Shown: piece after piece, positions 25,289-34,898 of the stretch
Numbering within the stretch: the stretch's first letter is position 1
Layout of the letters: each line of letters opens with the position of its first letter
Assembly: GCF_000818015.1 (NCBI RefSeq)
Contig: NZ_CP007511.1
Span: 1,598,001 to 1,662,000 of the forward strand
From: Stutzerimonas balearica DSM 6083
Lineage (GTDB): Bacteria > Pseudomonadota > Gammaproteobacteria > Pseudomonadales > Pseudomonadaceae
Direction: 5' to 3'
Length of the DNA: 64,000 nucleotides
Notes under the pieces: generated by a model
Databases searched by the model: none
What the model was told of the DNA's origin: nothing
What the model saw: only the letters and a program-made list of their open reading frames with translations
Made by a program: the position numbers and the translations under genes

Positions 25289-26359
25289 TCATTGCCCCTC
25301 GTCCAGCGAGTGCTCGAAGCGCGCGGTGAAGGCCTGCACGAAGGCGTTACGCAGCACGGCGATAAATGCCTGGAATGGACTCATGTCAGCCGACTGCGTA
25401 CTGCCGGACAGTTCGATACGCGTGGCGAACTGGTCTTTGCGCTGGTTTTGCAACACCTCCTGGCCACCGCCGACCACCGCCTCCCACAGACCTTGGAAAA
25501 AGCCCTTGTCGTCGTTTTCCACGTCCTGCTCCAGATCGAACACGTCGACGTTGCGCAGCAGTGGCTTGATATAGCCGCTCAGCTGGCCATCGGTGGCTTC
25601 GACTTCCATCACCAGATCGGCGGTGCCGCCTGCGAAGTCGAACTTGCCGTACGCCTGGCTGAAATCGTTGAGCTGGGTAAGTGCGACGCCTGTGGTTCGC
25701 AGGTTCAGCTCGAAGTCCTGCCATTCGGTGAACGGGTCGAAACGGGCGCTGGCCTCGATCGGGTCACGGTTGAACAACTTGCCGGTGCCCTCGAAGGTCG
25801 CCACGCGCTTGCCATCCTCGCCCCGCGTGTTGGTCAGGTTGTACAGCGAGGCATCAACATCGCTGGCGTAGACGTGCACCTGCGGGTCGGATGCGAAGTT
25901 GCGAAACGACACCTGGCCATCGACCACGCGGATTTCGTTCAGTGTGATCGGCAGCAGCTCTTCGAGCTTGTCGCGCCAGTCGACGCCTTCACCGCTCTGT
26001 GACTCACCTTTGTCGCCGCCATCGACGAAATTGAGCTCGGGGCGCTCGAAGGTGACTTCGGCGACGATCGCGCGGTCCTGCCACAGCGCGCGCCAGCTGA
26101 TCGCAATGTCGATTTCGGGCGCTTTGAACAGTGGGGCCTGCACCTGCTTGTCGCGCTTTTCGATCCGTAGGCCTTGCAAAGGATAGGCGCCTCGCCACCA
26201 GGCCAGGTCGACATCGTCGACATGGCCGCTGTAATCGCCCATCTCGGCCATCGTTTCGTTGAGGTAGTTGCGCACCAGTACCGGGAGCGCCAGGTGCAGT
26301 ACGAGCAACAGCAGGACGAGGGCGGCGACAAGCCAAAGGGGTAGATAGCGGCGTTTCAT
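25289..26359 (-). CDS. DUF748/AsmA-like envelope protein
   Basis: A 356-residue protein with one N-terminal membrane helix (about 6-24) and a long beta-strand-rich periplasmic region. It contains phrases typical of DUF748/AsmA-like proteins (MGDYSGHVDDVDLAWWRG; YALQGLRI-type segment; INEIRVVDGQVSF-like strand). AsmA-like proteins are thought to help lipid traffic between the membranes. I start at the ATG at 26359, because an upstream in-frame extension is Arg/Ser-rich and overlaps the cysK leader. It is divergent from cysK, with 124 bp between starts. Confidence 0.8.
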   Translation of the reverse strand: MKRRYLPLWLVAALVLLLLVLHLALPVLVRNYLNETMAEMGDYSGHVDDVDLAWWRGAYPLQGLRIEKRDKQVQAPLFKAPEIDIAISWRALWQDRAIVAEVTFERPELNFVDGGDKGESQSGEGVDWRDKLEELLPITLNEIRVVDGQVSFRNFASDPQVHVYASDVDASLYNLTNTRGEDGKRVATFEGTGKLFNRDPIEASARFDPFTEWQDFELNLRTTGVALTQLNDFSQAYGKFDFAGGTADLVMEVEATDGQLSGYIKPLLRNVDVFDLEQDVENDDKGFFQGLWEAVVGGGQEVLQNQRKDQFATRIELSGSTQSADMSPFQAFIAVLRNAFVQAFTARFEHSLDEGQ

Positions 26360-26483
26360 GGCAGATCCGACGGCTCGGGTTCCCTCGGTGGACCGCATGG
26401 GGCTGGGGCGAGTTCGGCTGGACGACCGCCCCGGCTGGGCATAGGCTTTCCGGCCTGATCTGATTCTTCTGAAGGGACACCCG

Positions 26484-27458
26484 ATGAGCCGCATCTACGC
26501 AGACAACGCACGTTCGATCGGCAATACGCCGCTGGTCATGATCAATCGCCTAGGGCCCAAGGGCGTCAGCATCATGGCCAAGATCGAAGGCCGTAACCCC
26601 GCCTATTCGGTCAAGTGCCGCATCGGCGCGGGAATGATCTGGGATGCCGAGGAAAGTGGCCGGCTCAAACCCGGCATGACCCTCGTCGAGCCGACCTCGG
26701 GCAATACGGGCATCGGCTTGGCCTTCGTCGCGGCGGCGCGAGGCTACAAGCTGATTCTCACGATGCCGGCTTCGATGAGCCTTGAGCGGCGCAAGGTGGT
26801 CAAGGCGCTCGGCGCCGAGCTGGTGCTGACCGAGCCGGCCAAGGGCATGAAGGGCGCGATCGACAAGGCCTCGGAGATCGCCGCATCCGATCCGACGCGT
26901 TATTACATGCCCCAGCAGTTCGAGAACCCGTCCAACCCGGCGATCCATGAAAAGACCACAGGTCCGGAAATCTGGAACGACACCGACGGTGGCGTCGACG
27001 TGCTGGTAGCCGGGGTTGGCACCGGCGGCACCATCACCGGCATCTCGCGCTACATCAAGCACGGCAAGGGCAAGCAGATTCTCAGCGTCGCGGTCGAGCC
27101 GAGCGGCTCGCCGGTGATCAGCCAGACCCTGGCGGGCGAAGAGGTCAAGCCCAGCCCGCACAAGATCCAGGGCATTGGCGCCGGCTTCGTGCCGAAGAAT
27201 CTCGACCTGTCGATCGTCGACCGGGTTGAGCAGGTCGACGACGAGGAAGCCAAGAGCATGGCGCTGCGCCTGATGCGCGAGGAAGGCATTCTCTGTGGTA
27301 TTTCCGGTGGCGCCGCGATGGCCGCCGCGGTGCGTCTGGCTGAGCGGCCGGAGATGCAAGGCAAGAATATCGTGGTGATCCTTCCCGACTCCGGCGAACG
27401 CTACCTGTCCTCGATGCTGTTTGCCGACATGTTCAGCGAGCAGGAACTGGTGCAGTAA
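26484..27458 (+). CDS. cysK: Cysteine synthase A (O-acetylserine sulfhydrylase)
   Basis: A 324-residue PLP enzyme that makes L-cysteine from O-acetylserine and sulfide in the cytosol. The PLP lysine is K44 in NPAYSVKCR. The substrate loop TSGNTG (71-76) and the phosphate-binding GTGGTITG (about 180-187) are present, and the length is typical of CysK. The C-terminal region keeps the PDSGERYLS motif. No sulfur-metabolism neighbours are present. CysM is the main alternative, but the overall motif set favours CysK. Confidence 0.93.
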   Translation: MSRIYADNARSIGNTPLVMINRLGPKGVSIMAKIEGRNPAYSVKCRIGAGMIWDAEESGRLKPGMTLVEPTSGNTGIGLAFVAAARGYKLILTMPASMSLERRKVVKALGAELVLTEPAKGMKGAIDKASEIAASDPTRYYMPQQFENPSNPAIHEKTTGPEIWNDTDGGVDVLVAGVGTGGTITGISRYIKHGKGKQILSVAVEPSGSPVISQTLAGEEVKPSPHKIQGIGAGFVPKNLDLSIVDRVEQVDDEEAKSMALRLMREEGILCGISGGAAMAAAVRLAERPEMQGKNIVVILPDSGERYLSSMLFADMFSEQELVQ

Positions 27459-27567
27459 ACACGCAGCGGCCGGCTGTCGCTGCCCGTTGGCCGGGTTCGT
27501 CGTGTTCCGGCTTTTCGGGCCGCCGATGGCTGGCTAAGCTCGGCTGATGATTTCCTGAGGTTCCCGC

Positions 27568-29289
27568 ATGGCGACGCAATGGCCCGCGACCGAGATTGCC
27601 CGGCAGATACTCCTTGGCTTCGACGATTATCGCGAGTGCTTTCGCCTGATCACCGAGGGCGCGCGGGCGCGCTTCGAAGGCGCTCACTGGCAGGAGGCGC
27701 AGCGCGCCTCCGCCGAGCGGATCAACCTCTATGAAAAGAAGGTTAGCGAGACGCGCGACGGGCTGCTCGCGACCTTCGCGCGTGACGAGTTGCTGCAGGT
27801 CGAACGCTGGCCGCAGGTCAAGAGCGCCTACATAGAACTGATCGATCCGCGCTTTGACGACGAGCTGTCGGAGACCTGGTACAACTCGATCTTCTGCGGG
27901 CTGTTCAGCCACGACTGCATCAGCGATGGCACCATGTTCATCCACACCACCCGGCCGTCGGCGACCGGACGCGAACGGGTGGCGCAGACGCGCAGCTACA
28001 GGCCGAACGGCGACCTGCTTGGCGTGCTCGAACGGATACTCGACGACTACGCGTTCGCGGTGCCCTATGTCGACCGGGCCAGCGATCTCCGTCAGCTGCA
28101 TGCGCAGCTGTGCGAATCGCTGCCCGACTGGGTGTGCAAGGACCCCGAGCTGACGGTCGAGCTGTTCGTCTCGGTGCTCTACCGCAACAAGGGCGCTTAT
28201 CTCATCGGGCGTATCTTCACCCCCGACGAGCAGTGGCCGCTGGCGATTCCGCTGATCCACCGCGAAGGCGAGGGGATCATTGCCGACGGTGCGATCACGG
28301 ACGAGGCGGAAGTGTCGATCATCTTTTCCTTCACGCGCTCCTACTTCATGGTCGAGGTGCCGGTCCCGGCCGAGTTCATCGGTTTTCTCAAGCGGATCCT
28401 GCCGGGTAAGCACATCGCCGAGCTGTATACCTCGATCGGCTTCTATCGCCACGGCAAGTCGGAGTTCTATCGGGCGCTGATCAATCACCTGGCCAATACG
28501 GACGACCGTTTCGTGATGGCCCCAGGCGTGCGTGGCATGGTGATGAGTGTGTTCACGCTGCCGGGCTTTACCACGGTATTCAAGGTCATCAAGGACCGCT
28601 TCTCGCCGACGAAGATGGTCGACCACGCAACGGTCATCGAGAAGTACCGGCTGGTCAAGAGTGTCGATCGGGTCGGGCGCATGGCCGATACGCAGGAGTT
28701 CGCCGATTTCCGTTTTCCCAAAGCGAAGTTCGAGCCCGAGTGCCTGGCCGAGCTGCTCGAGGTCGCGCCGTCGACGGTCGAGGTCCAGGGCGACAGCGTG
28801 CTGGTGCGGCACTGCTGGACGGAGCGACGCATGACGCCGCTGAATATCTATCTGGAAACGGCCAGTGAACAGCAGCGGCGCGAGGTGTTGGATGACTACG
28901 GCCTGGCGATCAAGCAGCTGGCGGCGGCGAACATCTTCCCCGGCGACATGCTGCTGAAGAATTTCGGCGTCACGCGCCATGGACGCGTGGTGTTCTACGA
29001 CTACGACGAGATCTGTTTCCTCAGCGAAGTGAACTTCCGTCATATCCCGCCGCCGCGCTACCCGGAGGACGAGCTGGCCTCCGAACCCTGGTACTCGGTG
29101 GGGCCGAACGACGTCTTTCCCGAGGAATTCCCGCGCTTTCTGTTTACCGATGCCCGGCTACGGCAGTTGTTCGCCCAGTTGCATGGCGAACTGTACGACG
29201 CGGATTACTGGAAAGGCCTGCAACAGGCGATTCTGGCCGGCAAGGTGATCGACGTCTTTCCTTATCGCCGGCGCGGCGAAAGACAGTGA
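27568..29289 (+). CDS. aceK: Isocitrate dehydrogenase kinase/phosphatase
   Basis: A 573-residue bifunctional enzyme that phosphorylates isocitrate dehydrogenase to divert carbon into the glyoxylate bypass, and reverses this when carbon is plentiful. Length and landmarks fit AceK throughout: an N-terminal regulatory half, the [15 protein letters not shown] nucleotide-loop region (about 314-328), VIKDRF with its lysine, and the protein-kinase-like core [25 protein letters not shown] (about 456-480). The glyoxylate genes aceA and aceB are not adjacent, the usual case in pseudomonads. Confidence 0.96.
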   Translation: MATQWPATEIARQILLGFDDYRECFRLITEGARARFEGAHWQEAQRASAERINLYEKKVSETRDGLLATFARDELLQVERWPQVKSAYIELIDPRFDDELSETWYNSIFCGLFSHDCISDGTMFIHTTRPSATGRERVAQTRSYRPNGDLLGVLERILDDYAFAVPYVDRASDLRQLHAQLCESLPDWVCKDPELTVELFVSVLYRNKGAYLIGRIFTPDEQWPLAIPLIHREGEGIIADGAITDEAEVSIIFSFTRSYFMVEVPVPAEFIGFLKRILPGKHIAELYTSIGFYRHGKSEFYRALINHLANTDDRFVMAPGVRGMVMSVFTLPGFTTVFKVIKDRFSPTKMVDHATVIEKYRLVKSVDRVGRMADTQEFADFRFPKAKFEPECLAELLEVAPSTVEVQGDSVLVRHCWTERRMTPLNIYLETASEQQRREVLDDYGLAIKQLAAANIFPGDMLLKNFGVTRHGRVVFYDYDEICFLSEVNFRHIPPPRYPEDELASEPWYSVGPNDVFPEEFPRFLFTDARLRQLFAQLHGELYDADYWKGLQQAILAGKVIDVFPYRRRGERQ

Positions 29290-29484
29290 TGAGGCTCGCC
29301 GGTTGAAGAGGTGCTGAACGCCTGGGCCGTCCGCCGGTCGCAATTGAAAAGGCCGGTAATACAACGCCGGGGCACGAGCCGCCGTAGCGCGAAAAGGAAC
29401 AGGCGAGGCATCGAAACTTGGATTATGCTCGGTAAAAGCCAGCATGGCTGCGCTGTGACCCGTTTCAAGCAGGAGGGTTCGACC

Positions 29485-29610
29485 ATGAAAGCACGGCTCA
29501 ATCAAATCATCTGGAAAATGGCAGTCACCCTCGGGCTGGTCGAGCCGCCGCGCATGCAGCCGATCCCGGTACGTGCCCAGCGCGCCGCCGCCCGGCCGCG
29601 TCGCCGCTGA
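29485..29610 (+). CDS. Small basic hypothetical protein (41 residues)
   Basis: A short ORF with a near-perfect ribosome site (AGGAGGG, 7 nt before the ATG). The product begins MKARLNQIIWKMAVTLGLVEPP and ends in an Arg/Ala-rich tail (RPRRR). It has one short amphipathic or hydrophobic helix (about 6-18) and is strongly basic. It starts 195 bp after aceK and ends 23 bp before the convergent GST gene. The strong ribosome site supports real translation; function is unknown. Confidence 0.6.
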   Translation: MKARLNQIIWKMAVTLGLVEPPRMQPIPVRAQRAAARPRRR

Positions 29611-29633
29611 GTTGCCGCCGCCGCGGCCGGCGT

Positions 29634-30305
29634 TCACTGCCCGGGGATTGGCGGTCCGCCGCGTTCGGTTGCCCGTTGGTAAGCCGGACGCGTTTGGATG
29701 CGTGCCAGATAATCCATCAGTCGCGGGCGGCTCTCGTTCAGGCCGGCCCGGGCAGCGGCCGCTCCGATCGGATAACTCATCTGAATGTCGGCCGCGCTGA
29801 ATTCGTCGCCGGCGAACCAGCGGGTCTTGGCCAGTTCGGCCTCCATATAATCCAGGTGCAGGTCCAACTGCGGGCCGATGAAGGCCTTGTTGGCCTTGGT
29901 GGCGATCGCCTTTGCGATAGGTCGGACAAAGAACGGCATCGGCGCCTGCGCCACGCGATCGAATACCAGCCGTAGCAGCAACGGCGGCATGGCCGAGCCC
30001 TCGGCATAGTGCAGCCAGTAGCGATAGCGCAAATAAGCCGGCGTACCCGGTAAAGGCCGCAGACGGCCTTCATCATGCGCATCCAGCAGGTACTCCAGAA
30101 TCGCCGCAGACTCGGCGACAGTCAGGTCGCCATCGGTCACGACCGGGGACTTGCCGAGCGGGTGCACCGCCTTGAGGTCGGCCGGGGCGAGCAGGGTATC
30201 CGGGTCGCGCGCATAGCGGCGTAGCTCGTAGGCGAGCCCTAGCTCCTCGAGCAGCCAGAGCACGCGGTGCGAGCGGGAATGTTCCAGATGGTGGACGGTG
30301 ATCAT
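29634..30305 (-). CDS. Glutathione S-transferase family protein
   Basis: A 223-residue two-domain protein. The thioredoxin-like N-terminal domain (1-80) opens with ITVHHLEHSRSHRVLWLLEELGL, where a serine near 10-12 is the likely glutathione-activating residue, and contains SPVV and the E-S pair (DGDLTVAESAAI). The helical C-terminal domain has the FSAADIQMSYP motif. Detoxification of electrophiles is typical; the substrate is unknown. The ATG at 30305 was chosen because the preceding frame is unlike a protein. Confidence 0.9.
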   Translation of the reverse strand: MITVHHLEHSRSHRVLWLLEELGLAYELRRYARDPDTLLAPADLKAVHPLGKSPVVTDGDLTVAESAAILEYLLDAHDEGRLRPLPGTPAYLRYRYWLHYAEGSAMPPLLLRLVFDRVAQAPMPFFVRPIAKAIATKANKAFIGPQLDLHLDYMEAELAKTRWFAGDEFSAADIQMSYPIGAAAARAGLNESRPRLMDYLARIQTRPAYQRATERGGPPIPGQ

Positions 30306-30393
30306 GCGGATTCTCGGCGAAGGGTGCGGCTGCAAGCATAGACGCTCTGCCGGCTCCGGCCCGGCTGTGGCAGACTCGCCGCCGAGGTGAACC

Positions 30394-30978
30394 ATGTCCC
30401 GACCGTCCTGCTCCCGCTGCCAACGCCCATCCGATCGCTGTCTGTGTGCGCTGATTCCATCGCTCGAGAGCCACGTGCAGGTCCTGATCCTGCAGCACCC
30501 AAGCGAGGCACGGCATGCGCTCAATACGGCGCGCCTGGCTGCGCTCGGGCTGCGCAATGCCGAGCTGCGCGTTGGCGAGAGCTTTGCGCCGCCAGCGGAC
30601 GAGTTGCCAAGCTACCTGTTGTTCCCTGCCGATGATGCGCTCGCGCCGTCGTCGCTGGTTGCCGCCGGGCCGCTGCGCCTGATCGTACCCGATGGCACCT
30701 GGCGCAAGGCGAGAAAGCTGCTCTATCTGAATCCCTGGCTGGCGGCGCTGCCGCGCATTGCCCTGCCGGAAGGGCTGGCCTCGCGCTATCGTTTGCGCAA
30801 GGCGCCAGAGCCTGGCGCGCTGGCGACAGTGGAGGCGATCGCGACCGCATTAAACCTGCTGGAAGGTACGCAGCGCTTCGATGCGTTGTTGCGGCCGTTC
30901 GACGCTCTGATCGACGGGCAGATCAGTGCAATGGGCGAGGAGCTTTACCGGCGACATCACCCCGATGCGCCGGGCTAG
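30394..30978 (+). CDS. tapT: tRNA-uridine aminocarboxypropyltransferase (DTW domain)
   Basis: A 194-residue SPOUT-like enzyme that puts an aminocarboxypropyl group from S-adenosylmethionine on a tRNA variable-loop uridine (acp3U47 in bacteria). Four N-terminal cysteines (C6, C9, C16, C18) form a probable zinc site. LQHPSEARHALNT follows, and the family signature is D100-G-T-W103. Length and motifs agree with the YfiP/TapT group. It is divergent from the GST gene. Confidence 0.88.
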   Translation: MSRPSCSRCQRPSDRCLCALIPSLESHVQVLILQHPSEARHALNTARLAALGLRNAELRVGESFAPPADELPSYLLFPADDALAPSSLVAAGPLRLIVPDGTWRKARKLLYLNPWLAALPRIALPEGLASRYRLRKAPEPGALATVEAIATALNLLEGTQRFDALLRPFDALIDGQISAMGEELYRRHHPDAPG

Positions 30979-30982
30979 CGAC

Positions 30983-31393
30983 TCAGGGGCGGGCAGAAAC
31001 GTCCAGTGTCTTCAGGCGAAGGATGTAGAGCGTCACCAGTGACGCGCTAAGCAGCATGCCGATACGTGCCCAGAACAGCGGTACCAGCCAGCATGACAGG
31101 CCGATGCTGGCCCACATCAGCACGAGCGTGTAGACCTTGCCGCGTAGCGGAATGCCATTGCCTTCCAGGTAATCGCGAAACCAGGGCCCCAGGCTCGGAT
31201 GGTTCACCAGCCACAGGTAGAACCGCTCCGAACTGCGCACGAAGCAGGCGGCGGCAAGCAAGAGAAAGGGAGTGGTAGGCAGGACCGGCAGAAAGATGCC
31301 GATCACCCCGAGACCAACCGCCAGCCAGCCTACCGTCAGCAGCGCATAGCGCAACACCGGGTTGCGATAGCGCTGCACGTCGCGGTGGGCCAT
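30983..31393 (-). CDS. ybaN: YbaN family (DUF454) inner-membrane protein
   Basis: 136 residues with three to four hydrophobic helices. It has the DUF454 hallmark GIFLPVLPTTPFLLLAAACFVRSSERF (about 29-55) and a conserved NHP/GPW-type loop. Function is unknown. It follows the YecA-family gene by 15 bp, so the two are probably co-transcribed. Confidence 0.88.
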   Translation of the reverse strand: MAHRDVQRYRNPVLRYALLTVGWLAVGLGVIGIFLPVLPTTPFLLLAAACFVRSSERFYLWLVNHPSLGPWFRDYLEGNGIPLRGKVYTLVLMWASIGLSCWLVPLFWARIGMLLSASLVTLYILRLKTLDVSARP

Positions 31394-31408
31394 GGCGCTG
31401 GCCTTGTG

Positions 31409-31996
31409 TCAGTGGCGCCGAGGCTTGAGCAGGGCCGGTTTTTCCTCGGGCGCATGGCAGATCAGGTACAGCGCGGTGAGGATTTCCGGAATTTGCGACA
31501 CCATCTCGGCCACCAGTTCGGAGCTGGCCGCGATCTCGGCGAACTCAGGCTGCTCATCGAACAGGCCGGACCCGACCATGATCGGCAGCAGCAATTCGCT
31601 GACTTCCTCTTCGGCCTCCTCGAACCAGGCTTCCTCGCGCAGGAAAACGCCTTCCATGAAGCCGATGCACCAGCCGCGAAGGTCGGATTCGTCCGGCTCG
31701 TCACCGAGGTCGAGTTGGCAGGGAAGCTCCATGTCCTCGTCGCTGGCGAGCTGGCGGGCAATGTGCGCCTTGAGCTGAACCAGCGTGGCCTCGATGGCCT
31801 CGCGCTCGGTGTCGTCCTGATAGTGCGGCGGCTCGGCGAACAGCGCGTCGATCCACTCGCGCTCCGGTACCTGCTCGGAGCAGATGGACAGGGCGGTCAG
31901 GTAGCCATGTGCGGCGATGTAATCAAGTGCTTCCTCGTGCAGGTCGTCGGCGTCGAGAAAGACCTGCAGGCGGGTGAGTTGCTCAGCGAAAGACAT
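31409..31996 (-). CDS. YecA/UPF0149 (YgfB-like) family protein
   Basis: 195 residues, very acidic and alpha-helical, with the UPF0149 pattern of helices and the conserved [18 protein letters not shown] block (about 108-125). It lacks the C-terminal cysteine-rich zinc (SEC-C) motif found in the longer YecA proteins. The family is of uncertain biochemical role; YgfB acts in gene regulation in P. aeruginosa. It is divergent from recQ, with 172 bp between starts. Confidence 0.82.
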   Translation of the reverse strand: MSFAEQLTRLQVFLDADDLHEEALDYIAAHGYLTALSICSEQVPEREWIDALFAEPPHYQDDTEREAIEATLVQLKAHIARQLASDEDMELPCQLDLGDEPDESDLRGWCIGFMEGVFLREEAWFEEAEEEVSELLLPIMVGSGLFDEQPEFAEIAASSELVAEMVSQIPEILTALYLICHAPEEKPALLKPRRH

Positions 31997-32168
31997 CGGG
32001 AACTACCTTGGGGACGAATTCAGGCGGATTCTAGACGAGCCGCGAAGCAGAGGCCACTCGCCGGCCCGACGAGCGCTATGCGAAGGCTGCGGCACGACCG
32101 GCGGCAGCCCGTCGACGGACCCGGGGCGACACCTGACGTATACTGCGCGCCTTGTTTCGGAGACCGGC

Positions 32169-34295
32169 ATGCTCGACCAGGCACAACGCATCCTCAAAGA
32201 CGTTTTTGGCTACGACGCCTTTCGCGGCAATCAGGCGGCGATCATCGAGCGGGTCGCCCGTGGCGGCGACGCCCTGGTGCTGATGCCGACCGGCGGGGGC
32301 AAGTCGCTGTGCTACCAGGTTCCGGCGCTGTTGCGTGACGGGCTGGCCGTGGTGGTCTCGCCGTTGATCGCGTTGATGGAGGATCAGGTCGCCACGCTGG
32401 ATGAACTCGGCGTGCCGGCGGTAGCGCTCAACTCCATGCTCGAGGCCGACGCGCAGCGTGATATCGCCGAGCGTATTCGCCGCAACGAGATCAAGTTGCT
32501 GTACCTGGCACCCGAGCGCCTGGTGCAGCCGCGCATGCTGGCCTTTCTGCAGCGACTGAACATTGCGCTGTTCGCCATCGACGAAGCGCATTGCGTGTCG
32601 CAGTGGGGCCACGATTTCCGCCCCGAGTACCTGCAGCTTGGCCAGCTTGCCGAGCTGTTTCCCGAGGTGCCGCGCATTGCGCTGACGGCCACTGCCGACA
32701 AGCGGACCCGCGAGGAGATCGTTCGGCGCCTGCATCTGCAGGATGCCGAGCGCTTTCTGTCCAGCTTCGATCGGCCAAACATCTTCTACCGCATCCTGCC
32801 CAAGGATCAGCCGCGCAAGCAGCTGATGGGCTTTCTCGCCGAGCGCCGCGGCGATGCCGGCATTGTCTATTGCCTGTCGCGCAAGAAGGTCGAGGAGGTC
32901 GCCGAGTTTCTTTCCGCCCAGGGCTTTCCGGCGCTGCCTTACCATGCGGGGCTGCCCAACGAGTTGCGCGCCTATCACCAGAAGCGCTTTCTCAATGAGG
33001 AAGGCCTGATCATGGTGGCAACCATTGCCTTCGGCATGGGCATCGACAAGCCCAACGTGCGTTTCGTCGCTCACCTGGACCTGCCCAAGTCGCTGGAGGC
33101 CTATTACCAGGAAACCGGGCGCGCCGGGCGCGATGGCCTGCCGGCCGATGCCTGGATGGCCTATGGCCTGCAGGACGTGGTCTTTCTCAAACAGATGCTG
33201 GCCAATTCCGAAGGTGATGAACAGCACAAGCGCGTCGAGCTGCACAAGCTCGACGCCATGCTGGCGTTGTGCGAGGAGACCCGCTGCCGGCGACAGGCAC
33301 TGCTGGCCTATTTCGACGAGGTGCTCGCCGAGCCCTGTGGCCATTGCGACAACTGCGTCGACGGTGTGCAGACCTGGGATGCCACCGAGCCGGCTCGTCA
33401 GGCGCTGTCGGCGATCTACCGCAGCGGACAGCGTTATGGGGTTGGCCATCTGGTCGACATCCTGCTTGGCAAGGACAACGAGAAGATCCGCAGCTTCGGC
33501 CATCAGCAGCTCTCGGTGTTCGGCGTCGGCAAGACGCTCTCCGAAGGCGAATGGCGCACGCTGTTTCGTCAGCTGGTCGCACGCGGTCTGGCGGACGTCG
33601 ATCTCGAGGGCTACGGCGGTTTGCGCCTGAGCGAGAGCTGCAGGCCGTTGCTGCGTGGCGAGGTGCGCCTGGAGCTGCGCCGTGAACCCGCTGCGAGCAA
33701 GGCGCCGCGCAGCGGTGCCAGCCCCGCCAGCAGCCTTGTCCGCCAGGAGGAGCGCGAGACCTGGGAAGCGCTGCGCAGCTTGCGTCGCAAACTGGCCGAA
33801 GAGCATGGCGTGCCGCCTTATGTGATTTTTCCGGATGCGACGCTACTGGAAATGCTGCGTAGCGGCCCGCGCACGCTTGCCGACATGGCTGGGGTCAGCG
33901 GCGTCGGTGCGCGCAAGCTCGAGCGCTACGGCCAGGCGTTTCTCGATGTGCTGCAGGGCGGTGCCAAGGTCGAGCGAAGTGCCGGCGATCTGCGCCACGA
34001 GCTCATTTCGCTGGCTCGCTCCGGCATGACGCCAACGCAGATCGCGCGGCAGCTCGACTGCACCGAGAAGAATGTCTACGCCATGCTGGCCGAAGCCATC
34101 AGTGCGCAGCAGCTGAGCCTGGAGCAGGCGCTCGACTTGCCCGAGGCGCTGCTCGAGGAGATCCAGGCGGCTTTTCTCGACGGCGAAGGCGAGCTTCCCG
34201 GCGTCGCCGAGGTGGCCCCGCTATTCACCGGCCGCGTGCCCGATGCGGTGCTGTATTGCGTGCGTGCGGCCCTGCAGGCGGAGTTCGAACTGTAA
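32169..34295 (+). CDS. recQ: ATP-dependent DNA helicase RecQ
   Basis: A 708-residue 3'-5' DNA helicase acting in recombination and fork repair. Domains in order: helicase core with Walker A MPTGGGKS (39-46) and DEAH box ([15 protein letters not shown], about 138-152), RecQ-Ct zinc module with C-x16-C-x2-C-x2-C type cysteines (CRRQA...CGHCDNC), winged helix, and an HRDC domain (about 540-620). A C-terminal extension carries a helix-turn-helix-like region. The ATG at 32169 begins the conserved protein; a TATACT -10-like hexamer lies about 20-30 bp before it. Confidence 0.95.
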   Translation: MLDQAQRILKDVFGYDAFRGNQAAIIERVARGGDALVLMPTGGGKSLCYQVPALLRDGLAVVVSPLIALMEDQVATLDELGVPAVALNSMLEADAQRDIAERIRRNEIKLLYLAPERLVQPRMLAFLQRLNIALFAIDEAHCVSQWGHDFRPEYLQLGQLAELFPEVPRIALTATADKRTREEIVRRLHLQDAERFLSSFDRPNIFYRILPKDQPRKQLMGFLAERRGDAGIVYCLSRKKVEEVAEFLSAQGFPALPYHAGLPNELRAYHQKRFLNEEGLIMVATIAFGMGIDKPNVRFVAHLDLPKSLEAYYQETGRAGRDGLPADAWMAYGLQDVVFLKQMLANSEGDEQHKRVELHKLDAMLALCEETRCRRQALLAYFDEVLAEPCGHCDNCVDGVQTWDATEPARQALSAIYRSGQRYGVGHLVDILLGKDNEKIRSFGHQQLSVFGVGKTLSEGEWRTLFRQLVARGLADVDLEGYGGLRLSESCRPLLRGEVRLELRREPAASKAPRSGASPASSLVRQEERETWEALRSLRRKLAEEHGVPPYVIFPDATLLEMLRSGPRTLADMAGVSGVGARKLERYGQAFLDVLQGGAKVERSAGDLRHELISLARSGMTPTQIARQLDCTEKNVYAMLAEAISAQQLSLEQALDLPEALLEEIQAAFLDGEGELPGVAEVAPLFTGRVPDAVLYCVRAALQAEFEL

Positions 34296-34424
34296 CCGGC
34301 TGCGTCAGGCCTGCAGGAGCAATGTGCCGCTACGCCTGATCTGTAGCGCGCTGCAGCGGTGGGTGGCCATTGGCGCTGATTGCATCACGCCATTGGTAGT
34401 CTTGCCTGCGTTTCGAGGCTGTGG

Positions 34425-34444
34425 TTAGCTCGCTAATAATTAGC
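34425..34444. promoter_or_regulatory. Overlapping palindromes, probable MarR/SlyA-type operator
   Basis: TTAGC-TC-GCTAA (34425-34436) overlaps GCTAAT-A-ATTAGC (34432-34444), two perfect inverted repeats sharing half-sites, 21-40 bp before the start of a MarR-family gene. The first differs from the SlyA consensus TTAGCAAGCTAA only at the central pair. Confidence 0.72.
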
Positions 34445-34465
34445 AATTCTGGAAACCCAGACCTC

Positions 34466-34897
34466 ATGTTTACCGAGCAACACCGCTTTGCCATGCAGCT
34501 GGCTCAACTGTCGCGTGGCTGGCGCGCCGAACTGGATCGGCGTCTGGCCGACCTGGGCCTCTCACAGGCCCGTTGGCTGGTTCTGCTGCACCTCGCCCGT
34601 TTTGATCATCTCCCCACCCAGCGCGAGCTGGCGCAGAGCGTCGCCGTGGAAGGGCCGACCCTGGCACGCCTGCTCGACAGTCTCGAAGCGCAGGGCCTGG
34701 TGCACCGTCAGGCTTCGCCCGAGGATCGGCGCGCCAAGCGGATCTCCCTCGGTGAGCCGGCGCTGCCGCTGATCCGCAGGATCGAAGCGATCTCCACGCA
34801 GGTCCGCGAAGAGCTGTTCGCCGGTATCCCGGAGGAGGACCTGCGCAAATGCCAGCAGGTCCACGCACGCATCCTGGCCAACCTCAACAAGCGCTGA
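34466..34897 (+). CDS. MarR/SlyA family transcriptional regulator
   Basis: A 143-residue dimeric winged-helix regulator. Dimerisation helices at both ends flank the DNA-binding region (about 47-95), with the recognition helix near VEGPTLARLLDSLEAQGLVHRQ and the wing SPEDRRAKRISL. Its start was set at the ATG at 34466. The double palindrome just upstream strongly suggests autoregulation. It ends 1 bp from the convergent plpD gene; no obvious divergent target gene is present, so other targets are elsewhere. Confidence 0.9.
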   Translation: MFTEQHRFAMQLAQLSRGWRAELDRRLADLGLSQARWLVLLHLARFDHLPTQRELAQSVAVEGPTLARLLDSLEAQGLVHRQASPEDRRAKRISLGEPALPLIRRIEAISTQVREELFAGIPEEDLRKCQQVHARILANLNKR

Positions 34898-34898
34898 G

